Positions 32,601 to 45,000 of a stretch of 64,000 nucleotides of DNA are shown here, in pieces. This DNA is from Rhynochetos jubatus. Taxonomy: Eukaryota; Chordata; Aves; Eurypygiformes; Rhynochetidae. The DNA is taken from positions 1,178,001 through 1,242,000 of the forward strand of contig CM050655.1 in NCBI GenBank assembly GCA_027574665.1, given 5' to 3'. Made by a program: the position numbers and the translations under genes. Position 1 is the stretch's first letter, and the number at the start of each line of letters is the position of its first letter. Below the pieces are notes generated by a model that worked only from the letters and a program-made list of their open reading frames with translations, had not been told where the DNA came from and searched no databases.

Positions 32601-35600
32601 GTACTTGATGATATAATTTCTAATGAATCCTTAGACATTGCATAGATGGTGAGACAATTTAGGAAGTAACATGCTTCGTTTTGTTTGATTGCATGTAATG
32701 CTTTGTTCCTTAAAGGAAAAAAAATGCGTGTTTTGTTGTTTCTGATCCTACTCTTTAAATCTTTCTCTTGCACTCACTTGGCATCGTGTTTTGTGCTGCT
32801 ATTAATTTCTCAGTATACATCTGTAATCTTCCATAAAGCCTGGAAAAGCATCTGCTTCTGTCTACAGGCCACACACGCTTTTATGCTTGTGCTCTTTTAG
32901 GGTGGTAGTGTTGTGAGCTCTGAGCTTGATTTCTGACTTTGCCCCTCTCCTTTGTGGTTCAGCCCATCTACCCAGAACTTAAGGAGTGAGATGTGGAAGT
33001 TTGGCTTCTCCCCCATAGAGGTTTGTTTACTGGTTGTGCCTGAAGTGTGGGAGGCAGGTAAAAACATGAGGATGCATCATGGGAGGGAGGGATGCAGGGC
33101 AGAGGTATACCTCAGTCGTCTGTAAAAGCCTTCAGCGTAGTGGTCAAAAAGTCAGGTAATGTGTTGATTGACTCAGGACATACATGGGAAACTGCTGAAG
33201 CTACTTAGTGACAGATTGTTAAGACAGTGATCAGAAGGGTATTTTCTGCGGTGCTTCTTCCATATCTTTTGCTAGAGGAGAACTCAGGGCAAGGGAGAGG
33301 AGAGATGAAGAAACACTTCACAGTAGAGGCAGGATTCAGAGTTCAGTGGTCCAGGCTGTGGACATGCCAGTGATGCACAGGCCAATGATCTGTTCCTTAC
33401 CTCAGGACTAACTAGGTGGGAGACCTAGTAGCCAGCATGCTGAAGTGTTGAGCAGCAGCTCCTATTTGTGGGAAGGCAGCGGGAAGGAGACCGTGTCCCA
33501 GGGCAGAGCTAGCCAGTGACAGAGCGCTCTGAGCTGAAGAAAGTGACTTGTGTGGAGCAGGGCAGCCTGCAGCCATAGCACTCTTAGCAGAGAAACATGC
33601 TCTTTGCTGGTTTGAAGGTGCCTGACTGTGAGGTGGGTGGCTGCTACTGTGCCTCAGGGACTGCAGAGGTGGCTGTGCAGTGTTTGTCGGTCTCTTGCAG
33701 TAGGGAATGATACCTGGGTGGCTTTTCCATAGCACATGGTGCCACTTGTGTACATCATGCTGAGAAAAACGGGCTCTGTTAGAGTCCATGACCAGCTCGT
33801 TCAGATTAAAGCAGCAATCACTTTGGGCCAGCTGGACTGTTTGGGAGCTGTTAATGACTGCAGCAACCTGTTTGTGGCCTGCACTGAATTCAGGAGTTAA
33901 CCTGTTGGTTTCCCTTCTTATCTTTTCATCAGTGACCGATGCTTGAATGCCAAGGGCTTAGTGGTGTATCCATTCTTTTTGCTTATTGTCACTCAGTTTA
34001 TTTTCCTCACTGGAGAATTGTTCTTCCAAGCAGCAGTCCTGCTTCAGGTATGTGGGGTGCTCCCAAATCGCATCAAGCCAAACTTCACCAGATGAGGAGC
34101 AAGCAAATTCTAGGAGGCTCAGGATCCCCCTGCCTTCAGCTGTGTGGCCCTGCCTGTGTCTCTTGCCCATTTGCTTTCTAATGGCTTTCATGCTTTTGCG
34201 GTGTTATCCTGGCAGTCCAGATCTTCTTTTCAACCCTATCTCTGTGCAATGAATTTTCATTTTGTCTGAGTTGTTTTCTTTTTCCCCCACGCTTTTTTTT
34301 CACAACGCCAACTACCTCATCCAACTGGAGTTATATTTGAGCTGTGCTGTTTTCTGTGTTGTGTCAGCAGGGGGTGGAAAATGTTGTTCCTGGTTGTTAA
34401 CTGTTGCACTGTGGGTATAAATATCTTTCTTTACTATAGTTGCTAAACAAACCAGAAAACTGCTGCGGACTTAAGGAAAGTCAAATCCTTTCTCTGCTTA
34501 GTGACATTGGTACGTAGTCTAATGCCTTTCTTGTGTTCTGGGTTTTCTTGGTTTTTTTTTAAAAATCTGTAACCTCTTTCAGTTTAAACCCATTGCCCCT
34601 TGTCCTGTCACTACAGGCCCTTGTAAAACGTCCCCACCAGCTTTTCATTTGCTTAGTTATCTGCTATTTAGCAGTTGGTGTTGTTTGGGTGGACTGTAGT
34701 GAATTTTCCCCTTCCCACAGGCAGAACTTTTCTTGTTTCCTTTTTATTAGTGGCCCTGCAGTACCCTCAAGGATGTGCAAGCATGGACTGTTGCCACAAG
34801 GCAAAGTCCTGCTCTTTGCCTTTTCCTCGGTACATTCTCCCATTCTCTCCCACATGGCAGCTACTTCCGTATGCAAGTGAGGGAGGAGCAGGTTCTGAAA
34901 ACCAGTCTGGCTAAAACCTGAGTGTGTTTTTTCTAAGTACTTTCCAGCTGGATCAGTCCCAGGGCTGACCCGATTATGTGATGCCATAAATGCTTGTGCT
35001 GCCATGGAAATTCCCATTTGGGAACCTGTGTTCCTTCTGTGGACAGCCTCCACAAAGGCTTAAATTAGGCTTAAATTGCTTAAAGCAATTTCATTTTTAG
35101 TGGGGGGAGTGACAGAAGTGGTGCTGCTTTGGGCACACCAGCAAGGGGGAATCCTTGAGCCCTTAAGTTCAGTGTTGCTCATGCTGATCGGGTGCTGCTG
35201 GCGGCACCTTGGTCAGCTGCTTCATGCAACGTTAACCAGAGGCTGCCAAGGAATTGGTTCTTAGGTCCAACCATGCTTCAGATTCATCACAGCTGGACGG
35301 TCCCTTCCCTGATGGGTCAGTTTGCATTGTGGTGCTTTGTCAATGGTGGAAGTTGACTACCAGCTCTATAAGCCACTATTTGGCAGTACTTTTAGGTCAA
35401 GGGGAAACTCAATTTGTTTCACTTGCCTAATTTTAGTGCTTTCATCAGTATCTTGCATAATGTGTTCACATGTACAAACAGGTCTTTCTGTTATCTTCTG
35501 TTAACTTAACAAGATCTTAGGCTAGAGGACATCCAGAGCTGTTTCAAGCTGCCTGTGCATTTTGGAGACCTGTTTTGCTTGTGTGCATGCATTTTGTAAC

Positions 35601-38600
35601 CCTACAGTCTGAGAAGAATTCAGCTGCCTTAGGGGCAAGAGATGTGGCCTGCGGTTATGCCACAAGGTCTGAACTCTGTAGCAAGCTCTGTTTATGCAGA
35701 GGAGCAGAGCTAGTTCTGTCTTAGGATAAATCTGATAAATCTTTTAAGTTGATAGTTCTTAATGGTTCTTTAAAATGGAATTGTATTGGTGTCCACCACA
35801 AAGTCAGGGATTTTAGGTTTCTATCAGGTGTATCTTTATTATTTTCTATTAAATTGAACACTTGTCTTTCAGGGTCTGGTATCCAGTATTTGCATGAAAA
35901 CAGAATTATACACAGAGATTTAAAGCCTGAAAATATTGTTCTTCAGGATGAAGGTGGGAAGGTAAGTCAGGTGGCCTCTGTCAGTGGTGTTCCCACTGTC
36001 ATTCCTGGAAGTTGTCAGCAGCTTTGTATTGCCTGAGAGAAATAAAAGAGAACAAGTAGTTTGCGGCACTGATCTGGGCTGAAAACTGCACTGTGAATTT
36101 ACTAAAGGTTTACGTCTTCTTGAAGCCACGCATCCTATTCTGCTTCTTCTTAAATCCTTGTCATTAAAATCAAACAACTTTTGCTTCCATTCAGGAATCC
36201 TGCCTGCAACAGGACATCAATGAGATGAGATTGTAGCATATACCTATGTTTGTGGCTTTGAGGGTCGCTTGTGAAATCAAACTAGTTCAGAGAGTCAGCT
36301 TAATGGATTTCTTAGTGAAAATTTTCTCTATTGTTACTCTTTAAACAAATAACCTTAAATTTCCAGACAAAAATGCTTGCTACTCTGTTCAGCCAAGCTG
36401 TAACTAGCAAGCTGCTTTAAATGAAGTTGAGTCTAAGGTGAGATACATGGACAATAGATAGGCTTCTATAGGTACATAGGCGGCAAGAGGAAGATCAGGG
36501 AAAATGTGCAACCTCTCTGGAAGGAAACAGAATGACTAGATTCCCAGAATATGGAGAAAGCAGAGATGCTTAATGATTTTTTTTTTTTGCCTCTTTATAG
36601 AGGTGAAACATAACCCAGTCTTGGAGGTGAAACATAAGCCCCATCTTTAAAACGGACAAAAAGGAAGATCCAGAGAACTACAGGGCACTTAGTCTCACCT
36701 CTGTGCCTGGCAGGATCATGGAGCAGATCCTCCTTGAAACCATGCTGTGGCACATGGAAAACAAAGGAGGTGGTTGGTGACAGCCAACATGGCTTCATTT
36801 GGCCTGACAAATCTGGTGGCCTTCTGCAATGGGTTCCATGCTGTTGGTGAATAAGGGAAGAGCATTCGATGTCAAACACTTTGCACAAGTCCAGGTAGAT
36901 GACACCATACTGCACAACATCCTTGTCTCTAAATTGGAGACGCATGGATTTGACGGATGGGCCACTTGGTGGATAAAGAACTGGCTGGATGGTCACACTC
37001 AGAGTGGTGGTCAACGACTCAGTGTCTGAGTGGAGATCAGTGAGGAGCAGCGTTCCTTAGTGGTCAGTGTTGGGATCAGTCCTGTTTAACATCTTCGTCA
37101 GCAACACGGATGATAGGATTGAGTGCACCCTCAGCAAGTTTGCTGATGACACCAAAGTGTGTGGTGCAGTGACATGCTGGAGGGGAGGCATGCCATCCAG
37201 AGGGAGCTGTACAGGCTGGAGAGGAGGGCCTCTGCCAACCTCATGGAGTTCAACAAGGCCAAGCACAGGGTCGTGCACCTGGGTCAGGGCAGTCCCAAGC
37301 ACAGGGACAGGCTGGGCAGAGAATGGGTCGAGAGCAGCCCTGAGGAGGCGGACCTGGGGGTACTGGGGTGTGAAAAGCTGGATGTGAGCCAGCTGTGTGT
37401 GCTGGCAGCCCAGAAAGCCAATCGTATCCTGGGCTGTATGCTGTATCCAGAGCAGTTTGGCCAGCAGGTCGAGGGAGGGGATTCTCCCCTTCTACTCTAC
37501 TCTCCTGAGACCCCACCTGGAGTTCTGCACCCAGCTCTGGGGCTCCCAACAGCAGAAGGACAGGACCAGTTGGAGCGAGTCCAGAGGAGGCCACAAAGAT
37601 GCTCCAATGGCTGGAGCACCTCTCCTACAAAGAAAGGCTGAGAGAGTTGGGCTTGTTCAGCCTGGAGAGGAGAAGGCTCTGGGAAGACCTTACAGCACCT
37701 ACCAGTACCTGAAGGGGCCGACAAGAAAGATGGGGGGGACTTTTTACAAGGGCCTGTAGTGACAGGACAGGTGGTAATGGGTTTAAACTGAAAGTGGGGA
37801 GATTTAGATTAGATATCAGGAAGAAATTCTTCCCGGAGAGGGTGGGAGACACTGGGACAGGTTTCCCAGAGAAGCTGTGGATGCCCCATCCGTGGAAGTG
37901 TCCAAGGCCAGGCTGGATGAGGATTGGAGCAACCTGGTCTGAAAGGTTTCCCATGGCAGGGGGGTTGGAACTAGATGATCTTTAAGGTCCCTTCCAGCCC
38001 AGACTATTCCATGTTTCTATGGCAATGCCAGCTGAAGTGTGAAATGAAAAGCATTAACACTGTGTCACATGTCAAAGCTTCGCTATGGACTTTCTCCAGA
38101 ATTTCCATTCTAGTTTTCCTCTTCTCAAGTATGTGTGTCACTGCACAGGTTTTGGGTTGTTTGATGAGTCTTTTCCTCTGAGTTTGCTCTCCTGATGAAC
38201 TATTTAAACCGTTTACAGATTGTTCACAAAATAATAGATCTGGGATACGCAAAGGATCTGGATCAAGGAAGTTTATGCACTTCATTTGTTGGAACATTGC
38301 AATATTTGGTAAGATTTTCTTTTTCATATACATAAGTGGTGTAGTGTTGCCACATTTCATGGAATCACAGAAGCGTGTGTCAGAAGGAACCTACAGAGCT
38401 CCCTTGTCCAGTCTTCCACTTGCAGCAGGACTGTCATGAACCAGCACTAGGTCAGGGCAGCCATGGCGTAGCCCAGCCAAGCCCTGAAACCTCCAAAAAT
38501 GGAGATCCCACACCTTCCTGGAGACCTTTTCCAAGGGTGTTCCCTCTCCAGGGGAAGAAGTGTTTCCTCCTGTCCAGCCTGAACCTCTCAGACTGTGATC

Positions 38601-39060
38601 TGGGGCCATTGCCCCTGGTTGTATCACCTGTCACTTCCAAGATGAGTTTGGCCCTGTCCATCCCTTCCTGTGCCACGGCTGGGGGCTGCTTTCAATACCC
38701 ACCTTCCAGCCTCCCCACAGCCAGACCCAACGAGCCCAGCTCCTTCCCATCTCCTTGTGGGTTGAGTGCTCCAGGCCCCAACCCACTGGGCAGCCTAAGC
38801 GGGACTGCATTGGGGTCTTTGTGCTGCTCTGGAACTGGGGGCCACACCTAAATGCAGTTTTGTCTGTGCAGAAATGCAAGAAAATAGATGACCTGAAATA
38901 GCACTTTCAAAGTGTTGGTTTATGATCCTTTTTAGGCTCCAGAACTCTTTGAGAATAAATCCTACTCAGTAACTGTTGATTACTGGAGCTTTGGAACGAT
39001 GGTGTTTGAATGCATTGCAGGATTTAGACCTTTCTTACATAACCTACAGCCGTTTACCTG
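29610..39060 (+). CDS. CHUK: CHUK exons 1-7: kinase domain
   Basis: Visible kinase elements: Gly-rich loop LGTGGFGNV at residues 38-46, ATP-anchoring Lys61 (VAVKS), catalytic HRDLKPEN with Asp161, DLG at 182-184, activation-loop serines 193 and 197 in [11 protein letters not shown], and APE at 206-208. These equal human Lys44, Asp144, Ser176 and Ser180 shifted by 17. The shift comes from extra sequence after [10 protein letters not shown] in exon 1, rich in Ala, Gly, Arg and Val. It is encoded in very GC-rich DNA with no human counterpart. Exon 6 (38219-38308), which carries the activation loop, lies between two CR1 elements of opposite orientation. Confidence 0.95.
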
Positions 39061-42000
39061 GTAAGATACTTGTTTATTCTGCAAGAGGTGATGCCAGGCA
39101 ATAGGAATAACAACTACTGCGTGTGGTGAGGTGACAGTGTCAATCAAGATGATAAATTTATTGTTAGTTAGGTGCTGAGGCTGTTGATCCGCTAAGCTTT
39201 GCCAAAGCCTTTGATGCTGTGGTGATATCAATGACTGTTCTGTTGGCTATTTATAGGTATTGTAGTATGTGCTTAATATGTTGTATAGTAGCCCCTCGTC
39301 ATAATGATTCCTTCACAGGTGAAATTTGAATCAAACAATATCTATTATTAATGGGAAGACGTGTTACAGTCCTTTGTTCAGCTAGGCCATGAGGTTAGTT
39401 ATTTTCAGCAATAAATAACACACAGAAAGATGGAACATGTTTTGTCTAGTAAACACATAGTTACATGTTTGTAAGTAACCTTACAAAAGTGACAACTGAA
39501 AGACTTTAACCTGCTTATGGATGTTTCCAGTTGCTCTTTGACGGATAGATGAAGGGGCGGAAATACATATTTTTATAATTGCACTTTTACCTTGCAAGGT
39601 CAGGAGTGTACATAAGCTTGGTTTTCAAAAGGGTGATTCTGCCATAGAAAAAATATGAAACTTGCTTTTCTGTTAACATTGAAATAATAACAGTAGGAAA
39701 GGTAAATTTGAGGTTTTATGCAAGTGTTAGCTTAAAATCACTATGTGTTAACAAAAAACAACTTTAAGCAGTATGTTGCAGTAGTTTCCCTTTAACTGCT
39801 AATTCTTGGGATTTTACTGTTTTACTTGTTCAATATCTGTTCCATTTTTTCCAACATGGAAAACTTGATTTCCTAATCTAAATAGTAGAAAACTAATGAA
39901 TGAGATTAGAAACAGCTGTTCCCTGCCCATAAAAGAAGGAAGAGAATAGCACTCGCCACACGTGTAGCTTCAGTTCCAGTTGGGGCTGACTGGGATGGAG
40001 AGCAGGCAGGCAGGCAGGCAGGCAGGCAGGCTGGCATCTTCCAGGAGCAAGAAGCATTGACTGACTGCCAGCTTGCCCTGGGGAATCCTGCTGCTCCGGG
40101 AGCAGCTGAGCTCTAGGCAAGCATTTTGCTGCTGCCATATTCAATTGGCCCTTTACAAAAGTAACATTGTTGGTCTATCCAGGAAGGATTTTATTTTCTA
40201 GGCATGAAAAAATCAAGAAGAAGGATCCAAAGCACATCTTTGCTTCTGAAGAAATGAATGGAGAGGTTCGCTTTAGTACCCACTTGCCACAGCCTCACAG
40301 CCTCTGCGGGTAAGTGTGTCCTTGTGGCTACACGGGGTAATTTTTGGCTTGTCTTTTAAACTGGGGGTTCCTTTTCCTTTATCCCAAGCACTCCTGCTTT
40401 CTTGTGAGGAGTGTTTCAAGCTCCTGTCATGCAACCATTTGCTGTTAAGGAATAGCCCGTAGCCACATGGGCTCTCCAATGGTGGTTCACCCTGCAGTCT
40501 GTGGAATGATGGCCATTCATCTTGCAGTATGAACCCTGTGACTGCTTTCCACCTGTTATCACATGGCTACCTGATAACTTGATGGTATTGAATCTCATAA
40601 ACCAAATACTTGTTAGCTGATCTATAAAAGCAGAAGTTTCTAGTACTTGGGTTGGGAAAAACTCTGGCAAGTCAAGCAGCAGCCACAAAGATGATCAGAG
40701 CCTGTCGAACAGAGCATACAAGAGGCCAAGGCAAAGCGGGGGTCTAATTTTGTCTTCTGCTGTCTACTTGGGTGTTACAGAGACAATGGATCTAGGCTGT
40801 TCTTGGGGGGGAGTGGTGGGCAAAGCTAAAGGACCAAAGGCAACAGCACAAGTTACATGGGAATCGAAATTTGAGCACAGGAAAAAGATTTCCCCATGCT
40901 AGTGATGCGTCCCTGGGACATGGCTCTGAGCAGTGGGGGATCTCCATCTTGGGGACTGGCCAGACTCACTTGGACACAGTCCTGAGGTGTAGCTGTGATA
41001 GTGACCTTGCTGTGGGCTAGGGCTTACACCAAAAACCTCCATGGGGGCCTTCAACCTGACTTAATTGGTGTGTACCAAGTCAGAGTCTGATCGCTTGTTA
41101 GTTAGCACTTGTGTCTTCAGCAGTGCAGTGCAGCTCACTGGCATGGGCAGATTTCTAGGAAAAGTACAGACTTGGGAATGAAATCAGTGGCTTTGTGCCA
41201 GTGCTTTGGGCTTTTTGCCCTGCATACTGTCTTTAAGACATTCTTGGCTGTAAACTTAAGTGCTTCTTGTGTGGATAAGCATGGAGGAGAACCTTCTGGG
41301 CAGCTTTGCAGCATGGCGATGCTTATTCTGCAAGCGAGGCTTTGAAAACTATTTATTTTATGTGTATCATGGATGGGTTTTGGAGGAGAAAAACAGTTAA
41401 CCCCTTATCCATTTTGATGCACCTTACTGCTGTGCCAAGATTCTTTTGACTTAATGAGGTCAGGACAAGGGAGAAGTGTAATGCAGATTATATCAGGTGG
41501 GTGTGTGCTTCTGTGGAGTTCAGTGAAGACTTGTTACGGTGGGGACACTCCCTCTGTATGTGTTTTCCCTTCCAGGTTTTCCCCGCTGTCAGGGTGAGCA
41601 ACTGGCAAAATTGCTGTTATTCATGTTTTGTGGATGTTGCACACATATGGTCTTCAACCAGAGAGTTGTAACCTTACTGCTGTTCTGAGACCCTAGATTC
41701 TTAGATGCACTGAGTGTTGTAGAATATCTGCCTTCTTTTTCTTACAGCCCATCTGTTTTAGTTTAATTGTAGAACCAATGGAAAACTGGTTGCAACTGAT
41801 GCTGAATTGGGATCCACAACACAGGGGTGGAGATTTAGATCCTGAGACAAGTCGTCCAGAATGTTTCTTAATAATGGATTACATACTGAATTTGAAGGTG
41901 AGTGAGAGTTGTTATCATGGAATGGTGTGGGTTGGAAGGGACCTTAAAGATCACCTAGTTCCAACCCCCCTGCCGTGGGACACCTTCCACTAGACCAGGT

Positions 42001-45000
42001 TGCTCCAAGCCTCATTCAGCCTAGCCTTGAACATTTCTGGGGATGGGGTATCCACAGCTTCTCTAGGCAGCCTGTTCCAATGCCTCCCCACCCTCTCCGG
42101 GAAGAATTTCTTCCTGATATCTAATCTAAATCTCCCCACTTTCAATTTAAAGCCATTGCCCCCTGTCCTGTCACTACAGGCCCTTGGAAAAAGTCCCCAC
42201 CCAGCTTTCTTGTAGCCCACCCCCAGGCACTGGAAGGCTGCAGTAATGTCTCCCGAAGCCTTCTCTTCTCCAAGCTGAACAAGCCCAACTCTCTCAGCCT
42301 GTTCCCATGGCAGAGAGGCTCCAGCCCTCGGAGCATCTTTGTGGCCTCCTCTGGACTCGTTCCAACTGGTCCATGTCCTTCTGCTGCTGGGGCCCCAGAG
42401 CTGGGTGCAGAACTCCAGGTGGGGTCTCAGGAGAGCAGAGTAGAGGGTGAGAATGCTCTCCCTTGACCTGCTGGCCACACTTCTCCTGATACAGCCCAGG
42501 ATACGATTAGCTTTCTGGGCTGCCAGCGCACACTGCTGGCTCATGTCCAGCTTTTCACCCCCCAGTACCTTGAAGTCCTTCTCCTCAGGGCTGCTTCCTA
42601 TCCGTTTTCCACCCAGCCTGTCCTTGTGTTTGGGATTGCCCCAACCCATGTTATTGGGTTTAAAGGCTTGTTGAAAGCATCTTGGAGAACAGAAAGGGTG
42701 TTCGGTAGAGCAAAGCTAGAATCCTGGCATCATCCAGGTGCAGGATTGTGATGAATGTTTTAGTTGGTATCAGGAAGTGAGTGGATATACAGCCTGTTCA
42801 GTACATATCTGAAGGCAGAGTGTCACCAGCAATATTAATCTCTAGCTTTATATGTGGAGTAGGAGAATGACCCTATATAGCTGTCTGTCTTCTCAGAAAG
42901 GACTCACCAAGATCAAATAATGGTTTAATATTTGCTAATAAGTTTTCCTGAGCTCCACTACTGATTCTGTGACCTCCAGTTCCACGTATTATGCTACTGC
43001 CTGTAGCAGAACAGAGATTATTCATCTGACTCTTCCCCTTCAAGTAATTACTGGGGCTTTGCTGGAGTAAGACTAGCTGAGTCAAGCATGTGTAGAAGCC
43101 AGAAGATGATTCTGTCTGATCCAGAAGGATTCCAAAGTAATTAAAGCCCAAAACACAGAATATTGCACCCATAATTGGGACTTATCTAAATCTGCACATC
43201 ATGGTGTGATTTGGGCCCTGCAGCCTCTGCCCAGATACAGTAAAAACATAGAGAGGGCCGTGAGAGCAGTGAGATGATAAGCACTGGTGTGTGACAGCTG
43301 TTTTGTATGGAGGCATTAAAGGAAAGAGACTCCCTTTCTTGGGAGCAGTACTGGCCAGCATCAGAGACAACATGGCTTTTATCCTAGCTTGTCACCATTC
43401 TTGTGATGTAATTAAGGTGCAGCATGGCTTGTGAAGGCTATTAGTGGACATTAAGTTAAAAGTTACAGGCCCAGGCTTTGAGTTTTATTATGTGGAGCTT
43501 TACTGCTGAACCTGGTTATTGTAGTCATTGAAACTCAAACAATGCTGTCAGTCTAACATGTTTTTAATTGCTATATACTCCCTCCCAGGCCTCTGTGTCC
43601 CTTGTCTTTGACAGCCAGTGACTTGTTAAACAACTTGTGCTCTTTTTACAGATAGTACACATCCTAAATATGACCTCTGCCACGATTGTTTCATTTCTCT
43701 TGCATCCTGAGGAAAGCCTTCATTCCCTTCAGATTAGGATTGAGTTTGAAACTGGAATAAGTACTGGAAATCAGGAACTGTTGTTGGAAACGGGGATTTG
43801 CCTGGACCCTCGGAAACCTGCTTCCCAGTGTGTTATTGATGGCGTAGTAAGAATGATTTTGTTTAATGTCTTTCATGTTTGCAGAGAATTAAAAATCTTA
43901 GGGAAGATAGTTTTCCTTAATCTTTTCCCACTGGAGACAACTTGCTTTCTAAGTGTAGTAACTCGTAAGGTGTAGCATTATTTCTTTTACCAGGTAACAT
44001 GAGCTGATTCCTATAGTTACACTCTGCCTAAATATTTAAATAAAGTAACTTGCTAGCAAAAGGTCCTGGTTTTCTGTGGGATCTATCAAAATCATTTTTT
44101 TTAAGGCACCTGATAGGAGTGTCTGCCCACAGTAATTAGTTCATGATGTAACCAGGACCTTCTGGGTTAGTGAGAGATGTTTGGGATTTCTCTTGTTTGT
44201 TCTCTTCTCTTTTCTCACCAGAGAGGCTGGGATAGCTACATGGTCTATTTGTTTGATAAAAGCAAAACTGTCTATGATGGACCCTTTGCTTCTCGGAGTC
44301 TGTCTGACTGTGTAAATTACATTGGTAAGTATGCTGAGGGACAGCTGGAATCTGAAAGCACTGCTTCTCACGTAATATGGAAGTGGGTTTGCCTTACAAA
44401 TCTCTGTGTTATCCTGAAGGGCGCTCTCTGATTCAAAGAAGACCATTTAAGAACCTGGAACAGCCTAACAAAGCTTCATCTGCAGTGCTCTGTGTCCAAA
44501 TTTTGTACATATAACAGTTAAGAGTTTATTGCCTGCCCTTTGGGAACTCTCCTATAGAGCAACTTAAGAATTCACTTAAGGTTTTTGCCCTTGTAAGGAA
44601 TTGCGTGCGCTGAACAGCATCTACCCACCTAAACTAAAGCACTGCCCCACTATAACAGAGCCATGATGTGAATGAAGGCTTGGAGGGTTTACATGTGACC
44701 TAATCTTGTAGCCTAGAGAGGGAGACTTTTGATCTCTGTCTGCACACTGCATCCTGGAAAGAAGATCCTGATTTGGGGGTTGTGATTTCATTTGCAGAGC
44801 CTTTGCTCTGCTAAAGGGTCTTGTCCCTTCACACCCACATAGTGTTTCAGTGACACCATGCCAGGAGATGTTTGCAGACTGGAGTGATAGTCCACATAGA
44901 TATCTGATGGTGGTGCCTTTTTATCTTAGGGTTTAGCTTCTGTAGAAGTTGTGCACATAGCTCTTCATCTCTTCCCTGTGCACAAGTACAACCAGGCTTC

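Noticed and set aside
41990..42649. 219-codon - strand ORF in CHUK intron 9 as a host gene
   Set aside because: It is the C-terminal part of CR1 ORF2 and ends in the CR1 3' tail.
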